Source of the DNA: Solimonas flava DSM 18980
GTDB lineage: Bacteria > Pseudomonadota > Gammaproteobacteria > Nevskiales > Nevskiaceae
Reading direction: 5' to 3'
Assembly (NCBI RefSeq): GCF_000426685.1
Contig: NZ_AUFV01000008.1
Coordinates: forward strand, 256,530 to 320,529
Length of the DNA: 64,000 nt
The notes beneath the pieces are model-generated. The model searched no databases, had not been told where the DNA came from, and saw only the letters and a program-made list of their open reading frames with translations. Positions 1-9,304 of this stretch are shown one piece after another (position 1 is the first letter of the stretch; every line of letters begins with the position of its first letter). Position numbers and translations under genes: made by a program.

Positions 1-63
1 GCAGCCAAAGGCAAGCTTGGACAGGCTCAGCTCCAACTCGGGCCACTCAATCCTTGGGATCAC
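1..63 (-). CDS. Aldo/keto reductase, N-terminal fragment (runs off window)
   Basis: A GTG start overlaps the TGA stop of the upstream GMC oxidoreductase gene (GTGA), with a GGAGG ribosome site a few bases upstream. The 21 codons visible read MIPRIEWPELELSLSKLAFG and then Cys. The pattern 'L-S-x-L-x-F-G-C' about fifteen residues in is the usual start of aldo/keto reductases of the ELELSRLGFGC type. The stop-start overlap implies translational coupling with the GMC gene. The rest lies beyond the window, so the catalytic Asp, Tyr, Lys and His cannot be seen. The family call rests on this short motif only. Confidence 0.5.
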   Translation of the reverse strand, partial: MIPRIEWPELELSLSKLAFGC

Positions 64-1739
64 AGGACCTCCGTTCCCAAACGAGCCCGCAAGTGCTCGG
101 AAAGACGTACCGCCAATGCCACGACAGCCAGCGTAGGGTTCGCTTGTCCTGATGTGGGGAAGACCGAACTGCTGAGCACGTAAAGGTTATCCACGCCGTG
201 AACCTTGCAGTTTTCATCCACGACGCCATCCTCAGCACGACGCGACATGCGGGTCGTACCAATCTGATGAAAGCCATCCTTCGCTTGCCGGTCTATAGAG
301 GCCAGCAAATCATGCTCGGAGTACAGTAACTCACCGATGCCTTGCCGACGCAGTTGCGCATCCAAAAGTCGGTGGGTTTCGATCACACTGGCCGCATCGG
401 CGTGGCTGTATCGAAAGCGAATATCGAGGCGCCGCATGCCCAGCTCATCGCGAGCATCGCTCAGGCACACATAGCTGTTCTCTTCAGGCGCCTGCTCGCC
501 ATGATAGTGCAGCGCGTAACGGTTGCCCCGACTCGGCAGAAAGAAGCCCGGCACACGCCGATACGCGAAGTAACGACGATAGATGAAGGGAACAATGAAA
601 GCCACGGTCGCCGGCAGATCCACAAGAATATTGGCCATGTGTCGCCACCAGGGTGAGCGTACGGAGTGCTCAACCGCCGCACGCCGTATGGCCTCCGGCG
701 CCAGATAACGAGACAGCACCGGCATCGACAAAGCCATATATGCCATCGAAAGAATGCCGTTGTGATGAGCCGCATCCGGCAGCGGCGGATTGTCCAACCA
801 AAGCGCGCAGTTCAGCAGATTGCTCTGGCGTTGGATCTCCGGCGACACCACAAACCGGCGCCGACAGTACACACCTTCGCTGTCGCGCTCAAAGCCATAG
901 ATTGTCTGACGCGGTGGTGTGGAAAACCGCACCTCCGCAATCTTCCCGGAGATGTGCCCCATGTAATAGCGGCCCAGCTTGCCGCTGTGATTGCCAAGCC
1001 CCCCTCGCTCACTATCGCAGTTCATCAGCAGGCGCGTGGACTCAAGGCCACCCGCCGCGATAATGAATCGTCTCGCGCGAACCACCAACTCGGCTCCATC
1101 CAGCGAGCGCGCACGGATCGCGATCACGCGCTGCGGCTCGTCGGCCAGATCCAGACCCACACAAGTCAATCCCAGATAGACCCGTAGCCGCTCGGACGAG
1201 CGGACCTCCTGCTCGTACACCGCGCCGAAGTTGGTTGGCAGGGACCAACGCTCAAGGCTGGAGGCGGTAACGTCCTCGTCCATAAATCCCGGCACGATCG
1301 GCGGCGCCCCGGACGCAAAGGCATCAGCCACATTAAACGAGGCCTGCCCGCAGAGGGCATACTCGCAAGCCTTTGGATAGTAGGCAGCAAGTGTTTCGTA
1401 GCTCAGAGGCCAGCTTGCTCCGCCGCGAGCCGGCCTGCTCTCGAAATCCACCTCATCAAGCGGCACGCATCGCCCGCCCCAGATAGTGGACGCCCCACCC
1501 CAATGCCGCCGAGTGGCGATATCCATGGACGCATGCCGATGCTCTTCCAGTGCGCCAGCGTCGCTCAGTGACTGAACGCGCGGATCAACAGTCAGCCCTC
1601 CGCTCTCCACCAACACCACATCGCGCCCGGCACGCGCAAGATCTAGCGCAACGGTGATGCCCGCAGGACCCGCGCCTACCACGCAGACCTCGCAGTCCAC
1701 TGATTGCTGAGGTCCCAATGCACTTAGCTCGATCAGCAT
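60..1739 (-). CDS. GMC-family FAD-dependent oxidoreductase
   Basis: 559 aa. The N-terminal Rossmann FAD motif VVGAGPAGITVALDLARAG (about residues 21-39) is followed by an acidic residue in VLVESGG. A GMC C-terminal domain is visible near residues 485-545, with HQIGTTRMS, then VVDENCKVHGVDNLYV and the conserved FPTSGQANPT. GMC enzymes oxidise alcohols or sugar hydroxyls using FAD. No clear signal peptide is seen, so a cytoplasmic location is inferred. It is the last complete gene of a leftward run with GT9, AGE-epimerase and GT4 genes and is probably coupled to the next (aldo/keto reductase) gene. The context suggests a role in making or modifying a cell-surface sugar or lipid, but the substrate cannot be told. 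Confidence 0.85.
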   Translation of the reverse strand: MLIELSALGPQQSVDCEVCVVGAGPAGITVALDLARAGRDVVLVESGGLTVDPRVQSLSDAGALEEHRHASMDIATRRHWGGASTIWGGRCVPLDEVDFESRPARGGASWPLSYETLAAYYPKACEYALCGQASFNVADAFASGAPPIVPGFMDEDVTASSLERWSLPTNFGAVYEQEVRSSERLRVYLGLTCVGLDLADEPQRVIAIRARSLDGAELVVRARRFIIAAGGLESTRLLMNCDSERGGLGNHSGKLGRYYMGHISGKIAEVRFSTPPRQTIYGFERDSEGVYCRRRFVVSPEIQRQSNLLNCALWLDNPPLPDAAHHNGILSMAYMALSMPVLSRYLAPEAIRRAAVEHSVRSPWWRHMANILVDLPATVAFIVPFIYRRYFAYRRVPGFFLPSRGNRYALHYHGEQAPEENSYVCLSDARDELGMRRLDIRFRYSHADAASVIETHRLLDAQLRRQGIGELLYSEHDLLASIDRQAKDGFHQIGTTRMSRRAEDGVVDENCKVHGVDNLYVLSSSVFPTSGQANPTLAVVALAVRLSEHLRARLGTEVL

Positions 1740-1748
1740 GGCGACGAG

Positions 1749-2870
1749 TTAAAGAGCATGTCGAGCGACCAGATCGTCCACGAAGCGTTCAAGCGACATG
1801 GATTGTTCGAAGCAAGCGCGCGCCCGGATGCGAATCTGAGGGTCACGATAACCGCCATTCTTCCAAACTCGAAGAACATCCGTCACGGCGGACACGCTGT
1901 TTTCGCAAACATAGCCCGCGCTGGCTGCAGCGATGGCCGGCGCGGTATTGACATTGGCGGACACTGCCACCGGAGTGCCGTAGGACAAAGTTTCGGCCAC
2001 CGCCAGCCCGAAGTTCTCCTGATAGGAAGGCAACACGAACAAACCCGCATTTATGAGCAGTTCATCTTTGCTCTCGCCCGAGACGTGCCCAACCCACTCC
2101 ACATGCCGTTCGATGCCGAGCTCGCTCACTTGCGCGCGCAAGCTGGCAACGTAGCTGGCCTCGCCACCACCGGCGATGCGCAGGCGCGCAAGGGGCTCCT
2201 CGCGATAGACCGCCGCGAATGCGGCCAGAAGAATCTCGATCCCCTTCTTCTGATGCAGACGCCCAAGATATGCGATGGATATGCGATCCGCCTCGCGAGG
2301 CTCCAGGCGAAACGCACGCCGGTCTACGGACCCATACGCAATAACCGAATGCTTCACGCCTTCAAACGAAAACGCCTCGGCGGAAGAGCGTTGTTCCTGC
2401 TCAGCAGTGAAGTAGCACTGCTCTGCTCGCCGATAGAGTGACGATTCCAGAAGATTCCAGTACAGCTTCTTGCCGAGGAAGCTCAGCCGGCGGCTGTTTT
2501 TGTCCCATACATCAAGCGAGCCATGGGGCATGACCATGTACGGCACGCGCGCAAGTCGGTTTACGAGATGGAAACCATAGCTGGCGAAACGCCACACCCC
2601 CTGCACAGTCGCAAAGTCGTAGCTGCGCAAATGGCGTGAGAGCCAAACCAAATAGGCAGGGTTGATGCGGTAGTTGCTGAAGCCGGGACCAAGGCACACC
2701 AACTCAAACGGCTCATCGGGCTCCAAGGGCACGTCGCCAGTTCGGTCCATGGTGACGATAGTGACCTTGTGGCCGCGTCTGGCCATGATGCGGGAACTGT
2801 TGATGACGCTGTAGCTGGGGCCACCGTATTGCGGCGCGACAGTATCGATGCAGCGAAGAATTCGGGACAT
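1749..2870 (-). CDS. Glycosyltransferase family 4 (GT-B fold)
   Basis: 373 aa. The N-terminus MSRILRCIDTVAPQYGGPS with a Gly-rich loop is typical of GT4 acceptor-domain starts. The C-terminal half has the donor-domain signatures: ISIAYLGRLHQKKGIEILL (about residue 197) and the E-x7-E type segment VLPSYQENFGLAVAETLSYG (about 285). The product would transfer a sugar from a nucleotide donor to a polysaccharide or LPS-core acceptor at the inner face of the membrane. It lies between an AGE-type epimerase (14 bp gap) and the GMC oxidoreductase (9 bp gap), all leftward, so one operon is likely. The specific donor and linkage are unknown. Confidence 0.9.
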   Translation of the reverse strand: MSRILRCIDTVAPQYGGPSYSVINSSRIMARRGHKVTIVTMDRTGDVPLEPDEPFELVCLGPGFSNYRINPAYLVWLSRHLRSYDFATVQGVWRFASYGFHLVNRLARVPYMVMPHGSLDVWDKNSRRLSFLGKKLYWNLLESSLYRRAEQCYFTAEQEQRSSAEAFSFEGVKHSVIAYGSVDRRAFRLEPREADRISIAYLGRLHQKKGIEILLAAFAAVYREEPLARLRIAGGGEASYVASLRAQVSELGIERHVEWVGHVSGESKDELLINAGLFVLPSYQENFGLAVAETLSYGTPVAVSANVNTAPAIAAASAGYVCENSVSAVTDVLRVWKNGGYRDPQIRIRARACFEQSMSLERFVDDLVARHAL

Positions 2871-2884
2871 AGCTGGGCAAAGGC

Positions 2885-4054
2885 CTAAAGCGGTTGCTCG
2901 CCTTGAAGCGCGCCGTCATTCCGAATCAGCAACGCCAGACCAGTCACTAGGTGGTACAGAGAACTCGCCGGCGAAGGCTCCTGCCGGAACGAATCGTTCT
3001 CATCCATCCATTCCCACCAGAGACCACGCTTGGGGGTATCAAGGAAACGGCGCACGGTTTCCATGCTCGCAATCACCGCTTGTTGCAGGCGTTCGCGTTC
3101 AGCTCCGTCGGTCACTGCAGCCAACGCCACGCTGGTCCGCAAACGCTCCGTTTGCGCCCAAAGGCGCGCCTTGCCGTCGATCACCTTACCAGCATGGTCG
3201 ACCGCGAAGATGGCAAGCTTTCGGACCGAATCGACCCCATACCGGCTTCCAAACGCCTCCAATGCAACGCTCGTGCTGCGCGCGTCGTGGCCGAGCAGAG
3301 TCTTGCTCAGCTGAAGCAGATAGGCCCACTCGAATTGATGCCCCGGTTCCCGGATCAACCCTTCGGCACCTTGAGCGAATTTCCAGTCACCGTCGAAGTA
3401 TTCGCCAATCGCTCCAGTAGCAGGGTCGATCAATCGCGACTCCGCCAGTTCGATGAGCGCGAGCGCCCGTTCGCTGAAGGGTTCATTTACTCCAACCTGC
3501 ATCCAGGCAAAGAAGGATTCCAGCAGGTGCATCTGCGGATTTGATCGCAAGGGTAACCGGCGCGGGTTCGCTTCTTCATAGCCAGCAAGTGGATGCGCAA
3601 GCCATTCATCCAGGCGCGCGAGCAGGCGGCGCGCGATCATGAGCAGTTGCGCATCTTGCCCATATGCGTCATAAGCGTGTGCCAACGCAAACAGCACAAA
3701 AGCCTGATCGTACAGGTCTACCCTTTCGTCGGCTGCATCGAGCGTGCTTCTAAACAGGCCGTCGGGACGCGAATAGCGCTCCAGCATGAACGCCAGCGCA
3801 TGCTCCACGGCGGCCCGCCAAGGGCCCTGCCAACCGAGCCGCCCAGCTTCGGCAAATACGTAAAGCTGGCGGGCCTGCACACGCACACGCGTCGGCGTGC
3901 CAACGGGGTTGCCACGTTGATCCAGCTTCTCGAAAAAACCACCGCCGACATGGTCGGCCCCTGCTTCCCACCACAGCGGCAAGGCATGGTCGAATAACCA
4001 CGTGCGCGCCCAAGCGCCGACCTCACTCAGGTCTACAGAGCTACCGTCAGCCAT
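2885..4054 (-). CDS. AGE-family sugar epimerase/isomerase
   Basis: 389 aa, matching the usual 380-420 aa of the N-acylglucosamine 2-epimerase / mannose isomerase (alpha6/alpha6 barrel) family. Visible family features are WWEAGADHVGGGFFEKLD near residue 28, RVRVQARQLYVFAEAGRLG near 57, PGHQFEWAYLLQL near 225 and the C-terminal GLWWEWMDEN. The enzyme probably interconverts a free or acylated sugar (Glc/Man/ManNAc type). Its start ATG overlaps the 3' end of the upstream GT9 gene by 8 bp, so the two are translationally coupled. In this setting it may supply a sugar for LPS or polysaccharide assembly. The exact substrate is not deducible. Confidence 0.85.
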   Translation of the reverse strand: MADGSSVDLSEVGAWARTWLFDHALPLWWEAGADHVGGGFFEKLDQRGNPVGTPTRVRVQARQLYVFAEAGRLGWQGPWRAAVEHALAFMLERYSRPDGLFRSTLDAADERVDLYDQAFVLFALAHAYDAYGQDAQLLMIARRLLARLDEWLAHPLAGYEEANPRRLPLRSNPQMHLLESFFAWMQVGVNEPFSERALALIELAESRLIDPATGAIGEYFDGDWKFAQGAEGLIREPGHQFEWAYLLQLSKTLLGHDARSTSVALEAFGSRYGVDSVRKLAIFAVDHAGKVIDGKARLWAQTERLRTSVALAAVTDGAERERLQQAVIASMETVRRFLDTPKRGLWWEWMDENDSFRQEPSPASSLYHLVTGLALLIRNDGALQGEQPL

Positions 4055-5051
4055 GCGGCGCTACCTGCCGCACTGCTGATACAACCTCTTCCACTGTGAT
4101 GGCCTGAACGCCGCGCATGTCGTGCAGGATACGGTGCTTCTGGCCGTATGGATGCCACTTCTTAGGGTGATTGTAATTACCGAAAAGTCCTACGCACGCT
4201 GTCTGCATAGTGGCCGCCAGATGAAGCGGCCCACTGTCGTGGCCAATGAAGAAACGCGCTTGCGCCAGCACCGCCGCACATTCCCGCGGACTGAGCGTGC
4301 CGCAGACGCTCACGCGCCCCGCAGGCCAGCGACTCAGCAAAGCATCGGCACGCGGCGCATCCTCTGCAGCGCCCACCACGACCAGATGCAACTCCGGATA
4401 CTCGACCGCCAACTGATCGATCAATGCGTGCCAGTTGGCCTCGCCCCAATCCTTGGGCGCAACCTTGCCCCCCATGTTGACGGCAAAGAACGGCTGCCCT
4501 GCGAGCGTAGCGATGGCCCGGTCGGCAGCCTCCGCTTCTCGGGACGTAAGGCGAAGGTCCCATGCGTCCGCACGATTCAGCTCAATAGCGCCAAGCGAAT
4601 GGAGCGTACGTGCCAGACGCTCAGCCTCCGGTTCCTCTGTCCCGTCGACAGGGTTTTTGCGGTTCTCCAGCAGGTCTGCCGTCAGCGGTGCGCCGATGAT
4701 TTTCTTGAAACCGCAGAGCTTGAAGAACAGCACGTCGCGCCACACAGCCAACCGGCCGCGATTCGCGGCCAGGTAAATCAATGTGCTGGCTCCGGTGTTA
4801 CGCAACTGCCGACGCAGATGCCATAGGCTGCGGACGGATCGCAGTTGCAGGGGGTACTCAATAACGCCGTCGATGAATCCACCCGGCTGCAGGATAACGG
4901 CCAGCGGCGCGGCCTTGCTCGAGACCGGCACGTTGGTCAAAACAAGCTTGCGCTGCTGCGGAAAAGCTTCGGCAATCTTGTGGAAGCAAGGGAGCGCAAC
5001 CAAGGTATCGCCCAAGCTCCCTAGGCGATAGATCACGACAGGCGGTTTCAT
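4047..5051 (-). CDS. Glycosyltransferase family 9 (heptosyltransferase-like)
   Basis: 334 aa. The N-terminus MKPPVVIYRLGSLGDTLVALP carries the GT9 'R-x-x-x-x-GD' signature. In the C-terminal domain there are VNMGGKVAPKDWG (about residue 200), then GHDSGPLHLAATMQTACVGLFG, the ADP-heptose-binding region of WaaC/WaaF-like enzymes. It would add heptose or a related sugar to the LPS inner core at the cytoplasmic membrane. It is first in a leftward set divergent from hldE/hldD, which make its likely donor ADP-heptose, and that supports the assignment. Overlap with the AGE epimerase gene indicates an operon. Confidence 0.88.
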   Translation of the reverse strand: MKPPVVIYRLGSLGDTLVALPCFHKIAEAFPQQRKLVLTNVPVSSKAAPLAVILQPGGFIDGVIEYPLQLRSVRSLWHLRRQLRNTGASTLIYLAANRGRLAVWRDVLFFKLCGFKKIIGAPLTADLLENRKNPVDGTEEPEAERLARTLHSLGAIELNRADAWDLRLTSREAEAADRAIATLAGQPFFAVNMGGKVAPKDWGEANWHALIDQLAVEYPELHLVVVGAAEDAPRADALLSRWPAGRVSVCGTLSPRECAAVLAQARFFIGHDSGPLHLAATMQTACVGLFGNYNHPKKWHPYGQKHRILHDMRGVQAITVEEVVSAVRQVAPHG

Positions 5052-5468
5052 GAGTGAGTGGCCGCTGCGCCATATCCAATATGAGCGCCCCTATTAGTCA
5101 ACACCGACATCCCCATTCCCTAGCGACTCTGTTGTAGAAGCACTGCTTGATTCAGCCAAGCACTATCCATGCCCATGCGGCGCATTCGCGCCGACTTGCC
5201 ACCGTCATGTGGGCTCGAAGTCCTTGACCCGATAAGGTGCGGCGAGCGTGAATAGTAACCTCGGGGCGATATCGCCCGGTAGCAGCAAGGGATACCAGCA
5301 TCACAGATGTGACCGCCGTGCGGCATCGCCGCCACAAAGTGCCGCCATCGATATGGCACACTTACTGCCCTTCGAATGGCGGCGTCCATGGCTAAGCAGA
5401 CATCACCAGGCCACAGATAGCTCCGAGACGGGCCTATGCCCGGTAGAACCTAGTAACAGGCCGCAACG
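5052..5468. other. 417-bp divergent intergenic region
   Basis: The gap between the leftward GT9 gene and rightward hldE must hold promoters for both. No convincing gene was found: short ORFs here have no family features or ribosome sites. It contains a 14-bp perfect palindrome (5264-5277) and a weak rightward promoter candidate (TTGACC at 5224-5229, with only a poor -10 near 5249-5254). No tRNA-like fold was recognised. Confidence 0.6.
5264..5277. promoter_or_regulatory. Perfect 14-bp palindrome, possible operator
   Basis: The sequence GGGCGATATCGCCC is perfectly self-complementary and sits about 190 bp upstream of hldE in the divergent region. A dimeric regulator could bind here. No regulator gene is adjacent, and a chance palindrome in a GC-rich genome is possible. 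Confidence 0.3.
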
Positions 5469-6983
5469 TTGAACCGAAATATCGACTCATTGACGCCGCT
5501 CATCGAAGCCGGCTGGAACGGGGCACGCATCCTCGTGGTAGGCGATGTGATGCTCGATAAGTACGCCTACGGTCAAGTGGACCGCATTTCACCTGAGGCG
5601 CCCGTACCGGTGGTCCGGGCGGCTCGCTTCAGCGAGCAACCCGGCGGCGCCGCCAATGTGGCGATGAATGTTGCCGCGCTGGGCGGCCAAGCCGTGCTGG
5701 CTGGTTTCACCGGCGCAGACCAGGACCGCGCCACGCTGGAAAAGATGCTGTCCGATGCCGGCGTGCAACCACAGCTCACGGCCGTACCCGGCACACCGAC
5801 CACCAGCAAGCTGCGGGTGCTGGGCGGGCAGCAACAGATCGTGCGTCTGGACTTTGAGAGCACCACGGCCCGCCCCTCCGGCGCATATGGAGAACTGCTG
5901 CGCTCGGTTGACGCCGTGCTGCCGCGCGTATCCGCCGTGATTCTGTCGGACTATGCCAAGGGTGTGCTCACTCCCGAGGTATGCCGGCATGTGATTACCG
6001 CGGCTCGGTCAGCCGGCATTCCGGTATTGGTGGACCCCAAGGTGCGTGACTTTTCCCAATACGCCGGCGCCACCACGATCTGCCCCAATCTCGGCGAGCT
6101 TGCAGTGGCAACGGGCGAATCGCCAGCCAACCACGAGCGCCTGCTGGAAAAGGGCCAGCGCTTCGTCACAGAACACGGCCTGGACTATCTGACCGTGACT
6201 ATGAGCGAGAAGGGCATTACCGTGCTCACGCAGCAGGAACGCCACCATGCACCGGCAGTCGCACGGCAGGTGTTCGACGTCTCCGGCGCCGGCGATACGG
6301 TGATCGCGACCCTGGCGCTCTGTGCCGCGAGCGGAGTGCCCGTACAGCTTGCCGCCCCGCTGGCCAACCTGACCGCCGGCATCGTGGTCGGCAAGGTGGG
6401 CACCGTGCCAGCCACCCGCGATGAGTTGCTGGCCGAACTGCTTGCCAGCTCCGGGGAACAACTGCGCGCCAAGATCCTTTCCCTGCCGCAGCTTCAGGCG
6501 CGAGCCGCGCAGTGGCGCGCGGCAGGGGAATCCATTGTCTTCACTAACGGCTGCTTCGACCTGGTGCATGTAGGCCACGTGACGCTGCTAGAGCAATGCC
6601 GCAGCTATGGCAAACGGCTGGTTGTCGGCATCAACAGCGATGCTTCCGTCTCCAACCTCAAAGGGCCCAGCCGCCCCATCATCGGCCAGCAGGAGCGCGC
6701 TCGGTTGCTGGCAGCGTTATCGGTAACCGATGCCGTGGTGGTGTTCGACGAGCCGACCCCCATGAACATCATCCGCGCCATCAAGCCCGACGTCCTGGTG
6801 AAGGGTGGCGACTACACCGAGGCCACCGTCGTTGGAGCTGACGAGGTGAAGTCCTGGGGCGGCAGCATAAAACTCGTGCCCCTGGTCCCGGGCTTCAGCA
6901 CCAGCAATATCGTGCGCCGCCTGTCTACGCCAGCACCCGCAAACTCTGACGATGCCGGCGCTAGGCATCCGCCATCCGCATAA
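5469..6983 (+). CDS. hldE: Bifunctional heptose-7-P kinase / heptose-1-P adenylyltransferase HldE
   Basis: 504 aa (usual length about 475). Residues 1-330 form a PfkB/ribokinase-type kinase: LVVGDVMLDKY near residue 22, RISPEAPVPVV, PGGAANVAMN, and the catalytic GAGDT motif near 275. Residues 350-504 form a nucleotidyltransferase: FTNGCFDLVHVGHV with the HxGH motif and VLVKGGDY. It phosphorylates D-glycero-D-manno-heptose-7-P at C1 and later adenylylates heptose-1-P, in ADP-heptose synthesis for the LPS core. The start is TTG: it places the kinase motif at the usual distance from the N-terminus, and the next in-frame ATG would delete part of it. hldD follows after 26 bp. Confidence 0.96.
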   Translation: MNRNIDSLTPLIEAGWNGARILVVGDVMLDKYAYGQVDRISPEAPVPVVRAARFSEQPGGAANVAMNVAALGGQAVLAGFTGADQDRATLEKMLSDAGVQPQLTAVPGTPTTSKLRVLGGQQQIVRLDFESTTARPSGAYGELLRSVDAVLPRVSAVILSDYAKGVLTPEVCRHVITAARSAGIPVLVDPKVRDFSQYAGATTICPNLGELAVATGESPANHERLLEKGQRFVTEHGLDYLTVTMSEKGITVLTQQERHHAPAVARQVFDVSGAGDTVIATLALCAASGVPVQLAAPLANLTAGIVVGKVGTVPATRDELLAELLASSGEQLRAKILSLPQLQARAAQWRAAGESIVFTNGCFDLVHVGHVTLLEQCRSYGKRLVVGINSDASVSNLKGPSRPIIGQQERARLLAALSVTDAVVVFDEPTPMNIIRAIKPDVLVKGGDYTEATVVGADEVKSWGGSIKLVPLVPGFSTSNIVRRLSTPAPANSDDAGARHPPSA

Positions 6984-7009
6984 ACGCAGCATAAAAACAG
7001 GTTCATCAC

Positions 7010-7969
7010 ATGATCATCGTCACCGGCGGTGCCGGCTTTGTTGGCGCCAACACTGTCCACGAACTCAACAAGCTGGGCGAATCCGAAATCCTGGTGGTAG
7101 ACAACCTGCACTCCAGCGCGAATGCAGCTCACCCCAAGTTCCTCAATCTGGCCGGCGCGCGTTTCACGGATTACATGGACAAGCGCGAGTTCCGGGCCTC
7201 CGTGGCGCAGGGGAAATTTGCCGGCAAACGCATCCGCGCCATCCTGCACAACGGCGCCTGTTCCAACACGCTGGAAGACAACGGCGAGTACATGATGGAC
7301 AACAACTTCACGTACTCCAAAGAGCTGCTGCACTTCGCCACCGACCGCAAAATCCCTTTCGTATATGCCTCTACGGCAGCGGTTTATGGCCTGAGCGGCC
7401 AGTTCTCCGAAGTGCCCGAGAACGAGCGGCCGCTAAACGTCTATGGCTTCTCCAAGCTGGCATTCGACAACTACGTGCGCGCCCGTTTCGACCAGTTCGA
7501 TTCAACCGTTGTGGGTCTGCGCTACTTCAACGTGTATGGCCCCTATGAAACCCACAAGGGCCGCATGGCTTCGGTGATGTATCACTTCACCAAGCAACTA
7601 AAAGAGACCGGCACGATCAAGATGTTTCAGGGCTCTGGTGGCTACGGCGACGGTGAGCAGCGGCGCGACTTCGTGTTCGTACGCGATCTGGTCAACATCG
7701 CCTTCTACTTTGCTGGTTTGACCGGAAACAGCGGCGTCAAGAAGGCCGTAGTCAACGCTGGAACGGGAAAAGCGCGGACCTTCAAGGATGTAGCTGCAGC
7801 GCTGATGGCGGTGCACGGTCAGGGCAAGATTGAATTCATTCCGTTTCCCGCAGATCTCAATAGTCGCTACCAGCACCTGACCGAAGCAGATATAACCGGC
7901 TTACGCAATAACGGCTGGGCCCGCCCGTTTACGAGCTTGGAAGAAGGAATTAGCTCTAGCCATGAATGA
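7010..7969 (+). CDS. hldD: ADP-L-glycero-D-manno-heptose 6-epimerase HldD
   Basis: 319 aa, near the usual 310-330. An extended SDR: NAD(P)-binding MIIVTGGAGFVGANTVHELN at the N-terminus, ASTAAVYG (catalytic Ser/Thr region) near residue 120 and the YGFSK (YxxxK) catalytic pair near 145. The family features DNLHSS, HNGACSNT and GYGDGEQRRDFVFVRD are all present. It converts ADP-D,D-heptose to ADP-L,D-heptose, completing the pathway begun by HldE just upstream. It ends 15 bp from the convergent polymerase gene, with no obvious terminator between them. Confidence 0.96.
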   Translation: MIIVTGGAGFVGANTVHELNKLGESEILVVDNLHSSANAAHPKFLNLAGARFTDYMDKREFRASVAQGKFAGKRIRAILHNGACSNTLEDNGEYMMDNNFTYSKELLHFATDRKIPFVYASTAAVYGLSGQFSEVPENERPLNVYGFSKLAFDNYVRARFDQFDSTVVGLRYFNVYGPYETHKGRMASVMYHFTKQLKETGTIKMFQGSGGYGDGEQRRDFVFVRDLVNIAFYFAGLTGNSGVKKAVVNAGTGKARTFKDVAAALMAVHGQGKIEFIPFPADLNSRYQHLTEADITGLRNNGWARPFTSLEEGISSSHE

Positions 7970-7984
7970 TGTAAAGCCAGCAAA

Positions 7985-9304
7985 TCACCTGTTCGCTCTA
8001 TAACGAAAAATTGATGCAACAGCTATAGGCACCCAATAAAGAATAGTAAACTTAATTCCCAGGGCAAAAGCATCCCCAATTCCGCTTCTATAGTTGACCA
8101 AGATGGTCGCGACAAGGCAGGCAAGCCATACATCATAAAAATTTAGGGCAGCCAAATTACTATATGCCTGCTGCAATCGAGGGTTCACCCACCCGAATAG
8201 CAAGCCCGCAGAAATTCCTAATATCACGCTTCCCAGATGGCCGAAGGAAAGGAACGAATCTGCAAGCATTGACAAGGCCCCATAGGGCGCGATCTGATCG
8301 AGCTCCAAATCGCTCTTTGCAAACAAGCCAATTGATGCGCGAAGGTAGTCCCCCAGCTTAAAAAACGGGATGGCCGAATCCAAAAAAGCTCTGACCAGAT
8401 GTCCACCATATGTCAGAGTTAATGCTTTATTCTCAAGCTCAACAATCGTTGCGGACGAAATGGTGGAGACGGCCATCAGCTCTTGAAAAACTGGCCTATA
8501 AAACTGAGTTGCTCCCGCCAAGGCGTAAGCTTCCTTGTAGTAGTCGGCACGAGCGGCAAACATCGCTCCAGTGGCGACTATGAATGCCATTGTTAACGGC
8601 ACAAGGAATAAAAGTTTCCTCTTTATGGTTGGCGTATATAAAAAATACAAAATAAGAAAAAGAACGAACGGAACGAACGCCTGCCGCCGACCAGCAACAA
8701 AAAGCTGCTCGACTATTGGAAGAGCCAATATGCTTATACATCCGAAAAGCCACCACCGCTTTTGACGAAACGACAAAAGCAAGAGTGGCGCCGCTACAAC
8801 AAGTAGCGAACGGCCATGAAAAATAACGCTATGGATTCCGGTAACTGTTGAGCCATAACCAGCAGACCCAAGCTCATAATCTGCTCGACGCGCAAGTCCC
8901 GCACCCGTCAAAACAGACAGCACCCCAAAGAGCAGCAACAGCGATAAAAGAGGCCAATAGCTCTGAACAGAACGGAATTTCGTCGGCGGACGTATCCGCG
9001 CAGAAAAAATGGGGACAGCGACATAGTAGCTCGCTGTCGCCAATAATAAGAATATCGCCACATGCAATAAATGCAATTGCAGTGTAACTTCCGTAATCCC
9101 GCTACCATAAGTATATAAGCGCATGGAAGGGATTAGAAAAACCAATGATTCAGTCCATGCGCGGATCGCGAGGCCGGACAGCTCATAAACCATCGCCAGC
9201 GCGATAAAAAGGCAGAACGCATAGCTGCCGTGCCTGTAAGAAAAAACAACCACCAAAAAAGACAGAATGGTCAGCCCCACAACATACATCTGAATCTCTA
9301 TCAC
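7985..9304 (-). CDS. Oligosaccharide repeat-unit polymerase (Wzy-like membrane protein)
   Basis: 439 aa, strongly hydrophobic with about ten membrane segments, the first at residues 6-24. A large periplasmic-type loop lies in the C-terminal half (roughly residues 255-340), as in O-antigen/exopolysaccharide polymerases. Family members share topology more than sequence, so the call relies on hydropathy, length and its place among a flippase, glycosyltransferases and an acyltransferase. It would join undecaprenyl-linked repeat units in the periplasm. Its start overlaps the acyltransferase stop by 4 bp (ATGA). The DNA is AT-richer than the flanks, as is usual for O-antigen-specific genes. Confidence 0.75.
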   Translation of the reverse strand: MIEIQMYVVGLTILSFLVVVFSYRHGSYAFCLFIALAMVYELSGLAIRAWTESLVFLIPSMRLYTYGSGITEVTLQLHLLHVAIFLLLATASYYVAVPIFSARIRPPTKFRSVQSYWPLLSLLLLFGVLSVLTGAGLARRADYELGSAGYGSTVTGIHSVIFHGRSLLVVAAPLLLLSFRQKRWWLFGCISILALPIVEQLFVAGRRQAFVPFVLFLILYFLYTPTIKRKLLFLVPLTMAFIVATGAMFAARADYYKEAYALAGATQFYRPVFQELMAVSTISSATIVELENKALTLTYGGHLVRAFLDSAIPFFKLGDYLRASIGLFAKSDLELDQIAPYGALSMLADSFLSFGHLGSVILGISAGLLFGWVNPRLQQAYSNLAALNFYDVWLACLVATILVNYRSGIGDAFALGIKFTILYWVPIAVASIFRYRANR

